In this document: one piece after another, positions 19,625 to 29,249 of the stretch
Layout of the letters: every line of letters starts with the position of its first letter
Numbering within the stretch: position 1 is the first letter of the stretch
Source: Haematococcus lacustris
Taxonomy: Eukaryota > Chlorophyta > Chlorophyceae > Chlamydomonadales > Haematococcaceae
Assembly (NCBI GenBank): GCA_030144725.1
Contig: JASKMD010000020.1
Coordinates: 4,854,703 to 4,918,702 of the forward strand
Length of the DNA: 64,000 nucleotides
Direction of reading: 5' to 3'
Translations under genes and position numbers: made by a program
The notes under the pieces: model-generated
Database searches by the model: none
Told to the model about the DNA's origin: nothing
Seen by the model: the letters and a program-made list of their open reading frames with translations, nothing else

Positions 19625-20173
19625 AGCTTGCTACTGGGTCTCGCGGTGCGAGGCTGGTTCACGCGGTTGTGGGTGCTTCCGGACGGGCAGGAGGTCTTCG
19701 AGGAAATCCCAGCTGAGCTCGCGGTCATCCCGAACCTGGCGGACCGCAACATGTACCTGCAGCTCATCCGCGGACTGCCTCCTCCCAGCAGGCGCTCTCA
19801 GCCCAGCGAAGCTGTGGAGGATGTGTTGGCCTTCTACTCGGGTCTCCACGACCGCCTCAAAGCTGTACCTCGCTATCCGCACGACTCCAACACCGTGGAC
19901 GATGTGGGCACCAAGCTGGAGACCAACTTCGCCAACAGCCTCACTGAGCTGTTCCCCCGCAGGGTTGAGCAAGCGGTGGCTCTGGCTGGAGCCCGGGTCA
20001 TCGCTGGCTCACACGAGCACCAGCGCCGCTTGTGGCTGCCCGTGGGTGGCAGTCCAGCCTGGACTGAGCGTCAGCGCAGCTGGGTGGCGAGGAGCGTGCA
20101 GGGGAAGGAGGTGACCTGGCTACAGGGTCAGGATCAGGGTCAGGGTCAGGATGTCCCAACATGGGGTTGGTAA
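19625..20173 (+). CDS. Hypothetical gene, 3' part, after the Copia element
   Basis: 19625-19796 repeats 15688-15859 exactly and then continues the same frame: SQPSEAVEDVLAFYSGLHDRLKAV, LETNFANSLTELFPRRVEQAV, HEHQRRLWLPVGG, up to a stop at 20171-20173. The last residues are encoded by a GGTCAG repeat and by the first bases of the Fanzor element (CCCAACATGGGG). The true C-terminus was therefore probably displaced when that element inserted. No family is recognised. Together with the upstream part it would encode at least 300 residues. Confidence 0.45.
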   Translation, partial: SLLLGLAVRGWFTRLWVLPDGQEVFEEIPAELAVIPNLADRNMYLQLIRGLPPPSRRSQPSEAVEDVLAFYSGLHDRLKAVPRYPHDSNTVDDVGTKLETNFANSLTELFPRRVEQAVALAGARVIAGSHEHQRRLWLPVGGSPAWTERQRSWVARSVQGKEVTWLQGQDQGQGQDVPTWGW

Positions 20174-20479
20174 TCTTCATGCAAGTACTCGCTACACAGT
20201 GCACCGATTGCGATAGCGTTTGTTGCATTGGCACCTGCGAATTACTCCGCATCTACTGGCAAGCGGCGAGTTAATCCTTGCATCGGAGCCCATGCCGGCG
20301 CAAGCGTGCGCGGACACACCTCAGCTGCTCACTATCGATTGTTCTAGTGGTGAGTAGCGGCACCAATGAGCGAACTGCGCTTGGCATCGAGCCTGAAGTA
20401 CAATCAATGTTCAGCCCGCCAGGCTTGCTCCGCGAGCCTTTCATTGGTGCAGGCGGTGTTGGAGGGCCATCGTGGGGCT

Positions 20480-20618
20480 AGTAATGACTCGACATTGCAG
20501 CGAGGTGCGAATGGATAGCGGTTTCTCTAGCCAGCCACACAGAAAAAGGGACCCCCTTGCACAAATCGGCATGTTGTGAGCTGACCACTCTGAGTTATTA
20601 GAATTTCGAGTCATTACT
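20480..20618. repeat. 139-bp block with 13-bp terminal inverted repeats (right copy)
   Basis: AGTAATGACTCGA at 20480-20492 and TCGAGTCATTACT at 20606-20618. It is homologous to 13505-13643 and lies in the presumed promoter of the Fanzor gene. Confidence 0.6.
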
Positions 20619-20948
20619 CTGTTCGTAACTCTACGACACAGCTGCTGGAATAGAAAGCACGGCAATACATTAACCAGGGCCGCCTCCTCACCCTTTGGCG
20701 TGACCCGACACTGCCTTGCAGAATTGACTAGCCTACTCCGACCGCCTGGACCCTGCCCCCTCGCACCCCCTTGCAGCCCCACCACCTCCCAGCCCCCGCA
20801 GAAGCCTCCCACCCCCTCCCACCCCCTCACTGCCCCCTCACTGCCCCGCCGATCCCTCCCACCCCCTCCCACCCCTTCCCACCCCCTCCCAGCCCCTCTC
20901 AATGTCGCCCCCTGGCCCTAGCAAGTCATTGCAAGACGCAAACCCATG

Positions 20949-23356
20949 AGTCCCAGCAGCAGGCAGCAGCAGGCAGCAGCAGGCAGCTGGTGCTGGTGCC
21001 GCCCCTGACCTGCCCCCCCCTCCTGCTGCACCCCCCTGGCAGCAGCAGGCAGCTGGTGCTGGTGCCGCCCCTGACCTGCCCCCCCCTCCTGCTGCACCCC
21101 CCTGGCAGCAGCAGGCAGCTGGTGCTGGTGCTTCCCCTGGGCTGCCCACCCCTCCAGCTGAGCAGCAGGGGGTCAGGGCGGAGTTGGACACAAGCTCGAC
21201 ACGCAAGCGGAGGGCGGGCGGGAGGGATCGGACCCAACATATCGAGCAAGGTAACGTAGCAATGTCCTACACACCTTGAGTGCCCTTACCGAGTGGCCAG
21301 GTAGTAGGTACTACTCACGTAGCGGTCAAGCAATGCAGCAGCCTTGTATACTTCCGAGCATGGGTTGAGGGGCGTCGTTACATCGGTTTGGCGTGTTTGT
21401 TGGGGTTTGTTTTTTGTTAGTTGGGGTCGCCTGACTCAGGGTGGGGTGGTGCCTACTGAGGCCATGCGGGATGAGGTGGCCAGGCAGCGGAGGTTGCTGG
21501 GGCTGGTTCAGGGGGTGGTGGTGGACGAGGACTGGCTGGAGAGTAAGGCCAACCGTGGCAGCCTCCTACGCCATGCAGTGGACATCAGCAGACAGCTGGA
21601 GGCAGCCAACGTCAGCTGGCAGCTGGACTGGGCCGTCTGGCAGGCAGCTGGAGGGCAGCGCAACACCAGGCCCTACCGCCCCCCCTCCCCCTTTGCAATC
21701 ACACCCAGCTGCAGCTGCAAGGCTCACCACATCAAGCTGGACACCGAGGCCCTCTTTGGCTTGATGCGTACTGCTGGCATGCTGCCAGCGGACATCACGT
21801 CCTTGCCCAAGTTCAGGAGTGGTGTGGACGGGCCCAAGGACAGTGAGGTGAGTGTGCTCAGGTCAGGCAATGCTTTGACAGGTTGCTGTAGGCAGATTGT
21901 TTAAGGCAGATTGCTTGTCTCTAGGTGACTGTGGGTGACTTGATGGTCTGTATGTGATCTCAAGTGTGTTGAGGTGGCTGATGTTGGCTGCAGGTGGCCA
22001 ACCGGTGGAACGCCTTCCTGCCCAACCTCGCAGCCGTCCGGCCCAATGTCGGGCAGACCTTCGCGCAGGTGGTACACACTGACGGAGTCGCTATCAGCTT
22101 GATGTTCATCCGCCCCAAGCCAGCAGAGCCGCCCGACAAGCTGCCATGCATGGGCAAGGAGGAGGGCGCTGTCAACCCGCTGGCGCACCTGCACGCGGAC
22201 TGGCTGGGCTGCGATCCAGGCAAAACCAACATGGCGACAGTGGCCCACGAGGAGCGGTACCCCTCCGGAGCTGTGAAGTCCGTGTGGCAGCGCAGCCTGA
22301 CTGCGGGGCAGTACTACCGGCAAAGCGGCATCACGGAGCACGCCAAGGAGTCCAAGGTCTGGACGGCCGGCATCAAGCCTCAGCAGGATCTACTGTCGCA
22401 AGTCACCAACTACACCGCCTCGCTTCAGCGGTACCGGGAGTACGCTGACACGACGCTGGCGACCTGGCCGGCCATGTGGGCCGAGCTGTCCAAGCGGCGC
22501 TGGTCCAACGCCAGGTTCCGGCTGTACGGGGGCAAGCAGCGCACGGTGGCCAAGTTCTGGGCTGAGGTGAGTAGGCCGTACCCCCAGCCAGTATGTGTGC
22601 CACAATGCTTGTCTTTGCCATGACTTGACCTGAGCTCACAATGTGTCTCTCCTTGTGTGCCTTGGCTGCAGACTGTCAAGGGTGCCAAGGTACGCTGCAA
22701 CTCAGCAGCCACAGGTCGCCCCCTGGCCCTGGCCTATGGGGCAGCAGGCTTCAGTGGCAGTGGCAGCATTGGCAGCAAGGGTGTGCCTGTCAAGCAGATG
22801 CAACGGGAGGCATGCAAGCAGTTCCCCGGGCGTGTGGTGCTGGTGCATGAGTTCCGGACCAGCCGGGTCAGCTCTGCCCGCACCAACGTGGTGCAGGGCC
22901 AAGCAGAGTCCTTCAGGTGAGAGACCTCAGATGCATTAGCACTGTAGGAAGGGGGTCCATTACATAGCTGTAGAATGGCACCTCACACACTAGCACCGTT
23001 TAGACTATACATGGCTTGACTTAACACTTGGTTTGGCAAGGAAGGGTCTTACAAGTGAGCATTGACATATGTTGCCTTGCAGGTGGCTGCGCCCGGTGCG
23101 CAGCATGGCGAAGCGGTCCCGGATCCGGGGCCTGATGTGCTCAACAAGCAATGGCATCAGGTTCTACGACCGAGACGTGTCAGCCGCGCTGAACATCGCC
23201 CGCATTGCAGCCGGGCCGGGCCGCCCACGCGAGCTCAGCAGCTGGCGGGGCCGCCCCGCCATGCCTAACCCAGGCAGGCCAGGCCAGGAGTGGGTGCAAG
23301 TGCGCGACAGAGGCCTGCTGCGGAAGTGGCAGCGGCGGCACCAGCGGCAGCGATAG
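20949..23356 (+). CDS. Fanzor (TnpB/OMEGA-like RNA-guided endonuclease)
   Basis: Exons: 20949-21250 (5' limit unsure), 21342-21847, 21994-22566, 22672-22916, 23083-23356; all introns GT-AG and in phase. The first exon is Gln/Ala/Pro-rich repeats ending in a basic STRKRRAGGRDR patch, a possible nuclear signal. RuvC-I is GCDPGKTNMATV (Asp codon 22213-22215), followed by LTAGQYYRQSG. RuvC-II is VVLVHEFRTSRVS (Glu 22849-22851). RuvC-III is RFYDRDVSAALNI (Asp 23174-23176). Length from 21342 is about 530 residues, in the TnpB/Fanzor range. The zinc ribbon between RuvC-II and III is degenerate: VSSAR stands where CxxC is usual, and only one Cys (GLMCSTSNG) remains in the second half. No ATG precedes the first exon before an in-frame stop at 20946-20948, so the N-terminus is broken or spliced from upstream; ATG 21463 is an alternative start. 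Known role of the family: guide-RNA-directed DNA cleavage in transposon biology. Activity here is not shown. Confidence 0.8.
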
Positions 23357-23557
23357 TGACATGTGTATCATGCCATATGCCAAACAAACGAACAATACGA
23401 TTGCCCCTTACAAAGGGGATGTGTGTGCGCTAGAGTGTGCATAGGGTAGGGCTCTAGCGAATAGGTTAGGGACACAGTCCCGACTCCTAGGTTAGGGACA
23501 CACACCGGTCTCTCACTGTGGAGAAGTGTAGGGGCTCCACAGGATAGGGATACAGCA
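23357..23557 (+). ncRNA. Hairpin-rich 3' flank of the Fanzor gene (candidate omega-RNA region)
   Basis: Directly after the stop codon, several exact short hairpins occur in a row: CCCCTT-ACA-AAGGGG (about 23404-23418), CTAGAG...CTCTAG (about 23430-23457) and TGTGGAG...CTCCACA (about 23517-23541). A direct repeat TAGGTTAGGGACACA occurs twice between the last two. TnpB and Fanzor guide RNAs are made from the 3' end of the gene and downstream flank. The position and folding fit; the assignment is inference. Confidence 0.35.
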
Positions 23558-23755
23558 TGGTTGATATATCCATTCAGATATATCTACTGCACATACAGGT
23601 AGTTGTATGGCAGAGCTGACACAAGTCCGCAACATCTATCATTCTAGCTGCCAAGTGACAGAAGTCCGCATGGTTGATATATCCATTCAGATATATCTAC
23701 TGCACATACAGGTAGTTGTATGGCAGAGCTGACAGAAGTCCGCAACATGCCTGCG
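23558..23755 (+). repeat. 111-bp tandem duplication spanning the DNAAF11 start
   Basis: The block beginning CATGGTTGATATATCC and containing TGGCAGAGCTGACA.AAGTCCGCAACAT is present twice, 111 bp apart. The second copy contains the DNAAF11 ATG at 23720; the first copy carries a matching ATG that soon leaves the gene's frame. AAGTGACA.AAGTCCGCA words also occur near 15205-15240. Confidence 0.65.
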
Positions 23756-24852
23756 GCCAATACCACTCTACTGACCACCCGGATCACCGAATCCCTCATT
23801 CGCCGGAGAGCGGAGCACAACGATGGCATGCTGTCAAACCTCGAAGAAGTGGCCCTTCACCAGCAGAACATTGGCCAGATAGAGGCGCTGGGCCGGCTGT
23901 GCCCTCACCTTAAGATTCTGTACCTCCAAAACAACCTCATCAGCAAGCTGGAGAACTTGCACAAACTCAAGGTGCCGCTCTCCAAGCCTCATGCCGGCAG
24001 TGAATTGGTTGGTTGGCTCTGCAACCCAGTAGCTGCTGCCGCTGCTGGTGCCAGGAGCTGGAGTATTTGAACATGGCAGTCAACAACGTGACCCGCATCC
24101 AGAACCTCCAGCGATGTGAGTCCCTAAGGAAGCTGGACCTCACTATCAACTTTGTGGATCTGGCAGGCTTGCTCACAATCAGTAGCTTGCAGGTAATGCC
24201 GCAATCAGGCCAGATGACATGCCATGCCATGCTCACCCCATGTTCAGCCGCCAGGTGCATGGTGCATGGAGCTTGGCACATGCAGCATGCACCTTCTGCA
24301 TGCGTGCAGGGGCTGGTGCATCTACAGGAGCTGACCCTGATGGGCAACCCATGCACAGAGTGGTCTGGCTACAGGCCGTATGTCATTGCGAAGCTGGCGC
24401 GGCTAACCAAGCTGGTTAGTAGCTGCTCGGCTGGTCAGAGGGGCAAGGGGAAGAGGGGGTGAGGGGGAGAGGGGCAGAGGGAGGAGGAGAGGGGAAGAGG
24501 GGAAGAGGGCGGTAGAGATGGGGAGAGGGGGAAAGGGGGAGAGGGGCATAGGGAGGAGGAGATGGGGAGAGGAGCAGAGGGGTAAGGAGCGGGGGGGAAG
24601 GGGGAGAGGGGGGAGGGTTTGCCGCCTCGCACCTGATCTGCTTGTTTGTGTTTAGTCTGTAGTTCTGCGCTCCATGCTGCTTGCGCCGCCCTCATCGCCC
24701 GATGCAGCACCTGAGGTTCTGACACCTGTCCAGTGGTTGTGCTGCCTAACAATGAGGACACTAGCAGCATCAGCTTGACTTGTACAAACCACGGCCCTGC
24801 CCTGCCCTGCCCTGCTGCGATGCCGTAGGGATGATATTGCGGCCTGATGCCG

Positions 24853-24884
<32 letters not shown>

Positions 24885-27800
24885 TGCTGCCGCTGCCATG
24901 CTGCCGTGAGTTCAGGACGGGGTGGACGTGAAGAGGTCGGAGCGCATTGCGGCCCTGCAGCAGCTGCCTGGGCTTGAGGCGCAGCTGCGAGCAGCAGTCA
25001 TAGAGCAGGGGCTAGACCCAGACCTGGTGGGAGGAGACCCCTCACAGACTCCCCACCCACCTGCCCAACTGCCCAACTGCCCTGCTGCCCACCCGCCCAC
25101 CTGCTGCTGCTGCTGCTGCTGCTGCTGCTTGGATCTAGCCCCCCAACCTGTGGGGTAATCTTAAATTGCTGCCCCTGCTACCCTTGCTACTGCTGCTGCC
25201 CCTGCTGCTGCTGCTGCTGCCCCGGCACCTACTGCACCTACTGCCCCTGCTGCCCCTACTCCTACTCCTACTCCTGCTGCTCCTGCTGCCGTTGCTGGAC
25301 AACGCTCCCCCAGGTGAGCAAGCAGGTGGAGGACGACAGCCTGTATGACGAGGAGGGCAAGGTGAAGGAGACCGGCAGCCTAGACGAGGTCAGCGGGGAG
25401 ATGAGGCGGCCATGGTGCCCAGCCACCCGCCTCTTGGACCACATGGAGATGGTGAGAGCAGCAGCCTCACACCCCTGATGCACCTCGCCCCCTGTAGCTG
25501 AACCACTGCACCTCACCCACTGCTGTTGCTTGCCCTGCCTGCTGCCACTGCTGTTGCTTGCCCTGCCTGCTGCCACTGCTGTTGCTTGCCCTGCCTGCTG
25601 CCACTGCTGTTGCTTGCCCTGCCTGCTGCCACTGCTGTTGCTTGCCCTGCCTGCTGCCACTGCTGTTGCTTGCCCTGCCTGCTGCCACTGCTGTTGCTTG
25701 CCCTGCCTGCTGCCACTGCTGTTGCTTGCCCTGCCTGCTGCCACTGCTGTTGCTTGCCCTGCCTGCTGCCACTGCTGTTGCTTGCCCTGCCTGCTGCCAC
25801 TGCTGTTGCTTGCCCTGCCTGCTGCCACTGCTGTTGCTTGCCCTGCCTGCTGCCACTGCTGTTGCTTGCCCTGCCTGCTGCCACTGCTGTTGCTTGCCCT
25901 GCCTGCTGCCACTGCTGTTGCTTGCCCTGCCTGCTGCCACTGCTGCTGTTTGCCCTGCTTACTGCCCAGACCAAAATGAACCAGGAGGCGGAGGCACGTA
26001 AGAAGTCAGGCGCAAGCAAGGGGCTGGAGGACGGCTCAGGGAGACCCAGCCGGCACCAGGACTTCCCAGTCATACAGGATGGGGAGAGGTGGGGCGGAGG
26101 GCAGCAGCTCACGTTACACAATGCCACTCCTTGTCACACCTCCATGCTAGGGTGGCCCTAGAATTTGTGAAGGGCGACTTTTAGGGGCAGCAGCTGCAAT
26201 GGTGGATGCATGGATGCATACAGGGCATGCTACAGATATTGTGCATGGGGAGCTGACATGCATGGAGGGAATGCACAAGGACCATGTAATACAATGTACT
26301 CTCAAAACGGAGGTGTGGGCTGGATGCAAGTGTGGAGGTGCAGACAATGTCTACTGCCCTGCACTTGTTGTGATCGGATAGAGTTTGGTCTGTCTCAAGA
26401 AAGAGCACCTAAAGAAAGGGCATCTAAGAAGGGTAAGGCAGGCACCACACACCACATGCGCATTTCTCCTCAAGCGTCACACATGCTGTGTGACCTCACG
26501 CTCGCTCCTCCTCTCCCAACCTGTGTGACCTACGTGGGGATGCATATGGCGCAGGATCATGCAACGTAACGAAGGCAGGTGGGAGTTCAGCATGGAGGAG
26601 AATGACAAGGGCGACGCCCTGGAGCTGGAAGTGGATGCTGGAAAGTACTTGGACACCAGCCTAATCAAAGCAGATGTGCAGCCCACCTATGTGCGGTGAG
26701 GCCATGCATAGCTGTTGGCAGCACTGCTGGCGGCAGCTGGGGCAGCAGCTTGGGCGGCAGCTGGGGCTGAGGCTGGGAGGGTTGCCAGTGGGGGCTGGTA
26801 CTGGACTGATGAAGGGACTCATTTCCCACCCTCCCCCTCCTTTTTCCCCTCCCCTTCCCCTTCCCACTTCCAATTGCTTCCACTACCAGAGCTGAACTCC
26901 ATGCTGGGTGAGGGCCGCGTGTGGCTGCCATTGCCGGTTGCAGGCTGCTCATCAAGGGCAAGCTGCTGCAGCTGCTGCTGCCCTGCGAAGTGAAGCCGGA
27001 TGCATCATCAGCACAACGTTCCCAGGTGAGGCAGTGCTGGGTGCCCGCACCCTCCCTCCCTCCCTTTCGTTCCTTTCTTTATTTTTAACCCTCCCTATCA
27101 CACGGACCCCCACCTGCACCCTCATCCTCTTCCTCGCTCGCGCCCTCCCCTCACCCATACCTCCACCCTGGCCTTGGCTCTGGCGCTGACTGGATTCAAC
27201 ACTCACCAGGGCTGTCATCAGGGGCTGTGGGTTGTATGGCTTGGGCACCTGGTACCGCCCCTGCAGGCCACGGGGCGCCTAGTGCTGAAGATGCCTAAGG
27301 AAGACAAACTGGCCCCCCTCAACATCGCCCTGCTCAGGTGTGAGGCGATTGTGTGGACCATGTGAAATGTGCAAATGTGTGACGTGTGTAATGTGTGTAA
27401 ACTGTGTGAATAGTGGCCTTGAGGTCAGCAGCAGGGCGGGAGGTATGTGGTGAGCAGCCCCACCAGGACAAGCCTAAGGAGGCTCCCTGTGTCAGGGCTG
27501 TGAGTTTTTCGTGCATGCATGCGCATGTGCCGCTCAGGGCCTGCTCAGCAGCCTCACAGCAATGCCCTCTGAGCACCAGCACCCCTGCCATCCTTCACCT
27601 AGGTCCCAGAGCCCAGCTTCAGCCCAGCTTCTCATGTTGCTGGGCTCTGCAGCAGCCTGCCACCTCCTTCACCAACTTGTAAGAATCCAGTTTCAGGAGC
27701 TTCCCATGGCCACTGCTTGGGCTCTGCAGCAGGGTGGGCACCGGAGTGGGCGCTGAACAGCTTGGCAGCCCTCATGCGCATATCCAATAGCCTGTTTAGG

Positions 27801-28258
27801 AGCTTGTACAAGATCTTGTTAATGCACTTCATAAGGAGCTGGTTCAAGAGCCTGATTAGGCATCAGACGGCGGTGTTATCGCAGCCTGGCACCCGTGTGG
27901 GCTGTTGCGCAGGCCTAAACAGGCATCAGCTGCTGCGCAAGGGCAGTCCGCACAGCTGACTGCACACGCCACCAAGCGCCTAACCAAGCCCTGCGCACCG
28001 GAGCAGGGGGAGGACAGCAGCAGCGAAGGGGAGCAGCAGGGGGCTGTGGCAGAAGTGGAGGGCCAAAGGCGCCTGCAGCCTGAGCCAGCCCTCCAGAAGC
28101 AGCGGGCTGCAGTGACAGGTGTGCTGAACAACCTGAAGCTGGCCCAGGCTTATACACTGAAAGCTGTGAGGAAAGCGACAGTGGTGGCTAGCCCTTGTGG
28201 GGGAGGGGCAGGTGGTGGTGGTGATGACGATGATGATGATGCACTGCCTGATTTGTAA
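23720..28258 (+). CDS. DNAAF11: Dynein axonemal assembly factor 11 (LRRC6 / TilB; Chlamydomonas MOT47)
   Basis: Ten exons with GT-AG introns: 23720-23971, 24055-24192, 24310-24414, 24916-25026, 25314-25451, 25970-26088, 26555-26695, 26944-27025, 27267-27337, 27913-28258. They sum to 1503 nt, exactly 500 codons plus stop. The N-terminus [17 protein letters not shown], the leucine-rich repeats ([55 protein letters not shown]) and the LRR cap with KRSERI all match LRRC6. The C-terminal CS-like domain contains [43 protein letters not shown] and [10 protein letters not shown], also as in LRRC6. The protein ends in an acidic run before DALPDL. The family acts in the cytoplasm as an HSP90-linked factor pre-assembling dynein arms of motile cilia, which implies a flagellated cell. 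Human LRRC6 is of similar length (about 466 residues). All key segments are present, so it is probably functional. Confidence 0.95.
24435..24640 (+). repeat. Purine-rich GGGGAGAGGGG tract in DNAAF11 intron 3
   Basis: About 200 bp of G/A-only degenerate repeats (GGGGAGAGGGGCAGAGGGAGGAG and similar) inside the third intron. No coding potential. Such a strand-asymmetric tract can form triplex or G-rich structures. Confidence 0.7.
25518..25945 (+). repeat. 28-bp minisatellite in DNAAF11 intron 5
   Basis: About 15 almost identical copies of a 28-bp unit (TGCTGCCACTGCTGTTGCTTG plus CCCTGCC). It explains long open frames on both strands. It lies wholly between the donor at 25452 and the acceptor ending at 25969, so the spliced message is unaffected. 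Confidence 0.9.
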
Positions 28259-28444
28259 GGAGGATCGTGAACGTGGCCAGCTGAGGGGCTCGGCCAGCAA
28301 TCCGCAGCCATCGCGGGCGCCATGTTGGGCATTAGGCGTAGCTGTTTGATGCGACGCACGTCACCACCAGCAGTCCTCGGCCATTACCCGTTACATGCAA
28401 GCTCTCAGTGCCCTCATTCGCTCTTATTGTTCTCGTTGGCAGCG

Positions 28445-28492
28445 CTGGCCTAATCCTAACCCTAACCCCCCTCTAACCCTAACCCTTTACAG
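28445..28492 (+). repeat. Interstitial telomere-like CCCTAA repeats
   Basis: CCTAATCCTAACCCTAACC followed by CTCTAACCCTAACCC: about six units of CCCTAA with small errors. A similar short block lies at 35231-35263. Too short and internal to be a chromosome end. Confidence 0.6.
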
Positions 28493-29249
28493 GCTGCACT
28501 GCCAGGGGCAGCACTGGAAGGCAACGGCGTCAGCAGCAGTGGTTCAGGTGGGTCAGGATTGTGGGTGGTGCCTTCAACCAGCCAGTGTCACTGTGACTCA
28601 TCAATTTGTGCGTTGTCAGCCGCAAACCCTTTGTACATACTTTGCTTGTAGCATCTACGCCTCACGACTGACCAGCAAGGGGCTGCCTGCTCCCCTAGCT
28701 GAAACCAGCCATATGGCATGCTGGTGGCTCAATGCTTGGCGAGGCGTCGCTCCTCCCTCCCTGCTCCTACTGCCCCCTGCGGGCCCCCTGCTTGTGTAAG
28801 CCATGCACCATTGTGTGCACCATGGCACTGAGAATGTGCGCCAGCTGCACACAGCTGCAGAAAAACAAAAGAACAATAAGGCGCGTGACCCGTAGCTTGG
28901 CTAAACCCTTGTTCTTACCCCCCCCCCAGACGTTGGCAGCCGACCCGCGGGTTTGTGCATGTCCTCTAAATTGAGCGTCGACCCTGACCCTTTGCCTGAC
29001 GAGTGCCTGGTGTGTGCGAAGTGTGTCAAGTGCTGGCTTGTTCGCACGAACCTACGCGAACGGGGCTCTGTCGGAGCCTGATAGAAGCAAGCGGTAGATA
29101 TTCCCTGGTAGGTGTAACTTGTTCTGTTGGTCTAAGTTTAGGGCATGCCCGCCAAGTCCTGCTCTTGCGCTTGCACGAATGCCGAGTTTCTCCCAGCAGC
29201 TTTGCTGAGCGTCCAAGGCATGTAGTCAAATCTGTATCCTGGCGAGCCT
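28493..29249. other. Intergenic region between DNAAF11 and the next gene
   Basis: No supported gene. A TGTAA word at 28795, of the algal polyadenylation type, could serve DNAAF11; the stop codon at 28256 also lies in TTGTAAGG. A poly-C run lies near 28920. Confidence 0.4.

Larger units (their letters stand above)
20146..23356 (+). mobile_element. Fanzor element: promoter region, multi-exon nuclease gene
   Basis: The left boundary (about 20146-20150, TCCCAACATGGGGTTGG) is set by where homology with the inverted copy at 13975-12642 begins. Both copies share about 580 bp of promoter-like sequence and the end of a first exon. The element sits at the 3' end of the hypothetical gene above. The right boundary is not defined, because neither the GGGACAAGGG-type end of copies 1-3 nor any homologue of the 3' flank is present here. 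This suggests it is a different subfamily. Confidence 0.6.

Noticed and set aside
19571..20114. Alternative Cys/Ser-rich frame over the hypothetical gene
   Set aside because: The frame chosen continues the one upstream of the Copia insertion and has balanced composition; the other frame has neither.
25268..26161. About 200-codon frames on both strands
   Set aside because: Entirely produced by the 28-bp minisatellite in the DNAAF11 intron; splice sites flank it cleanly.
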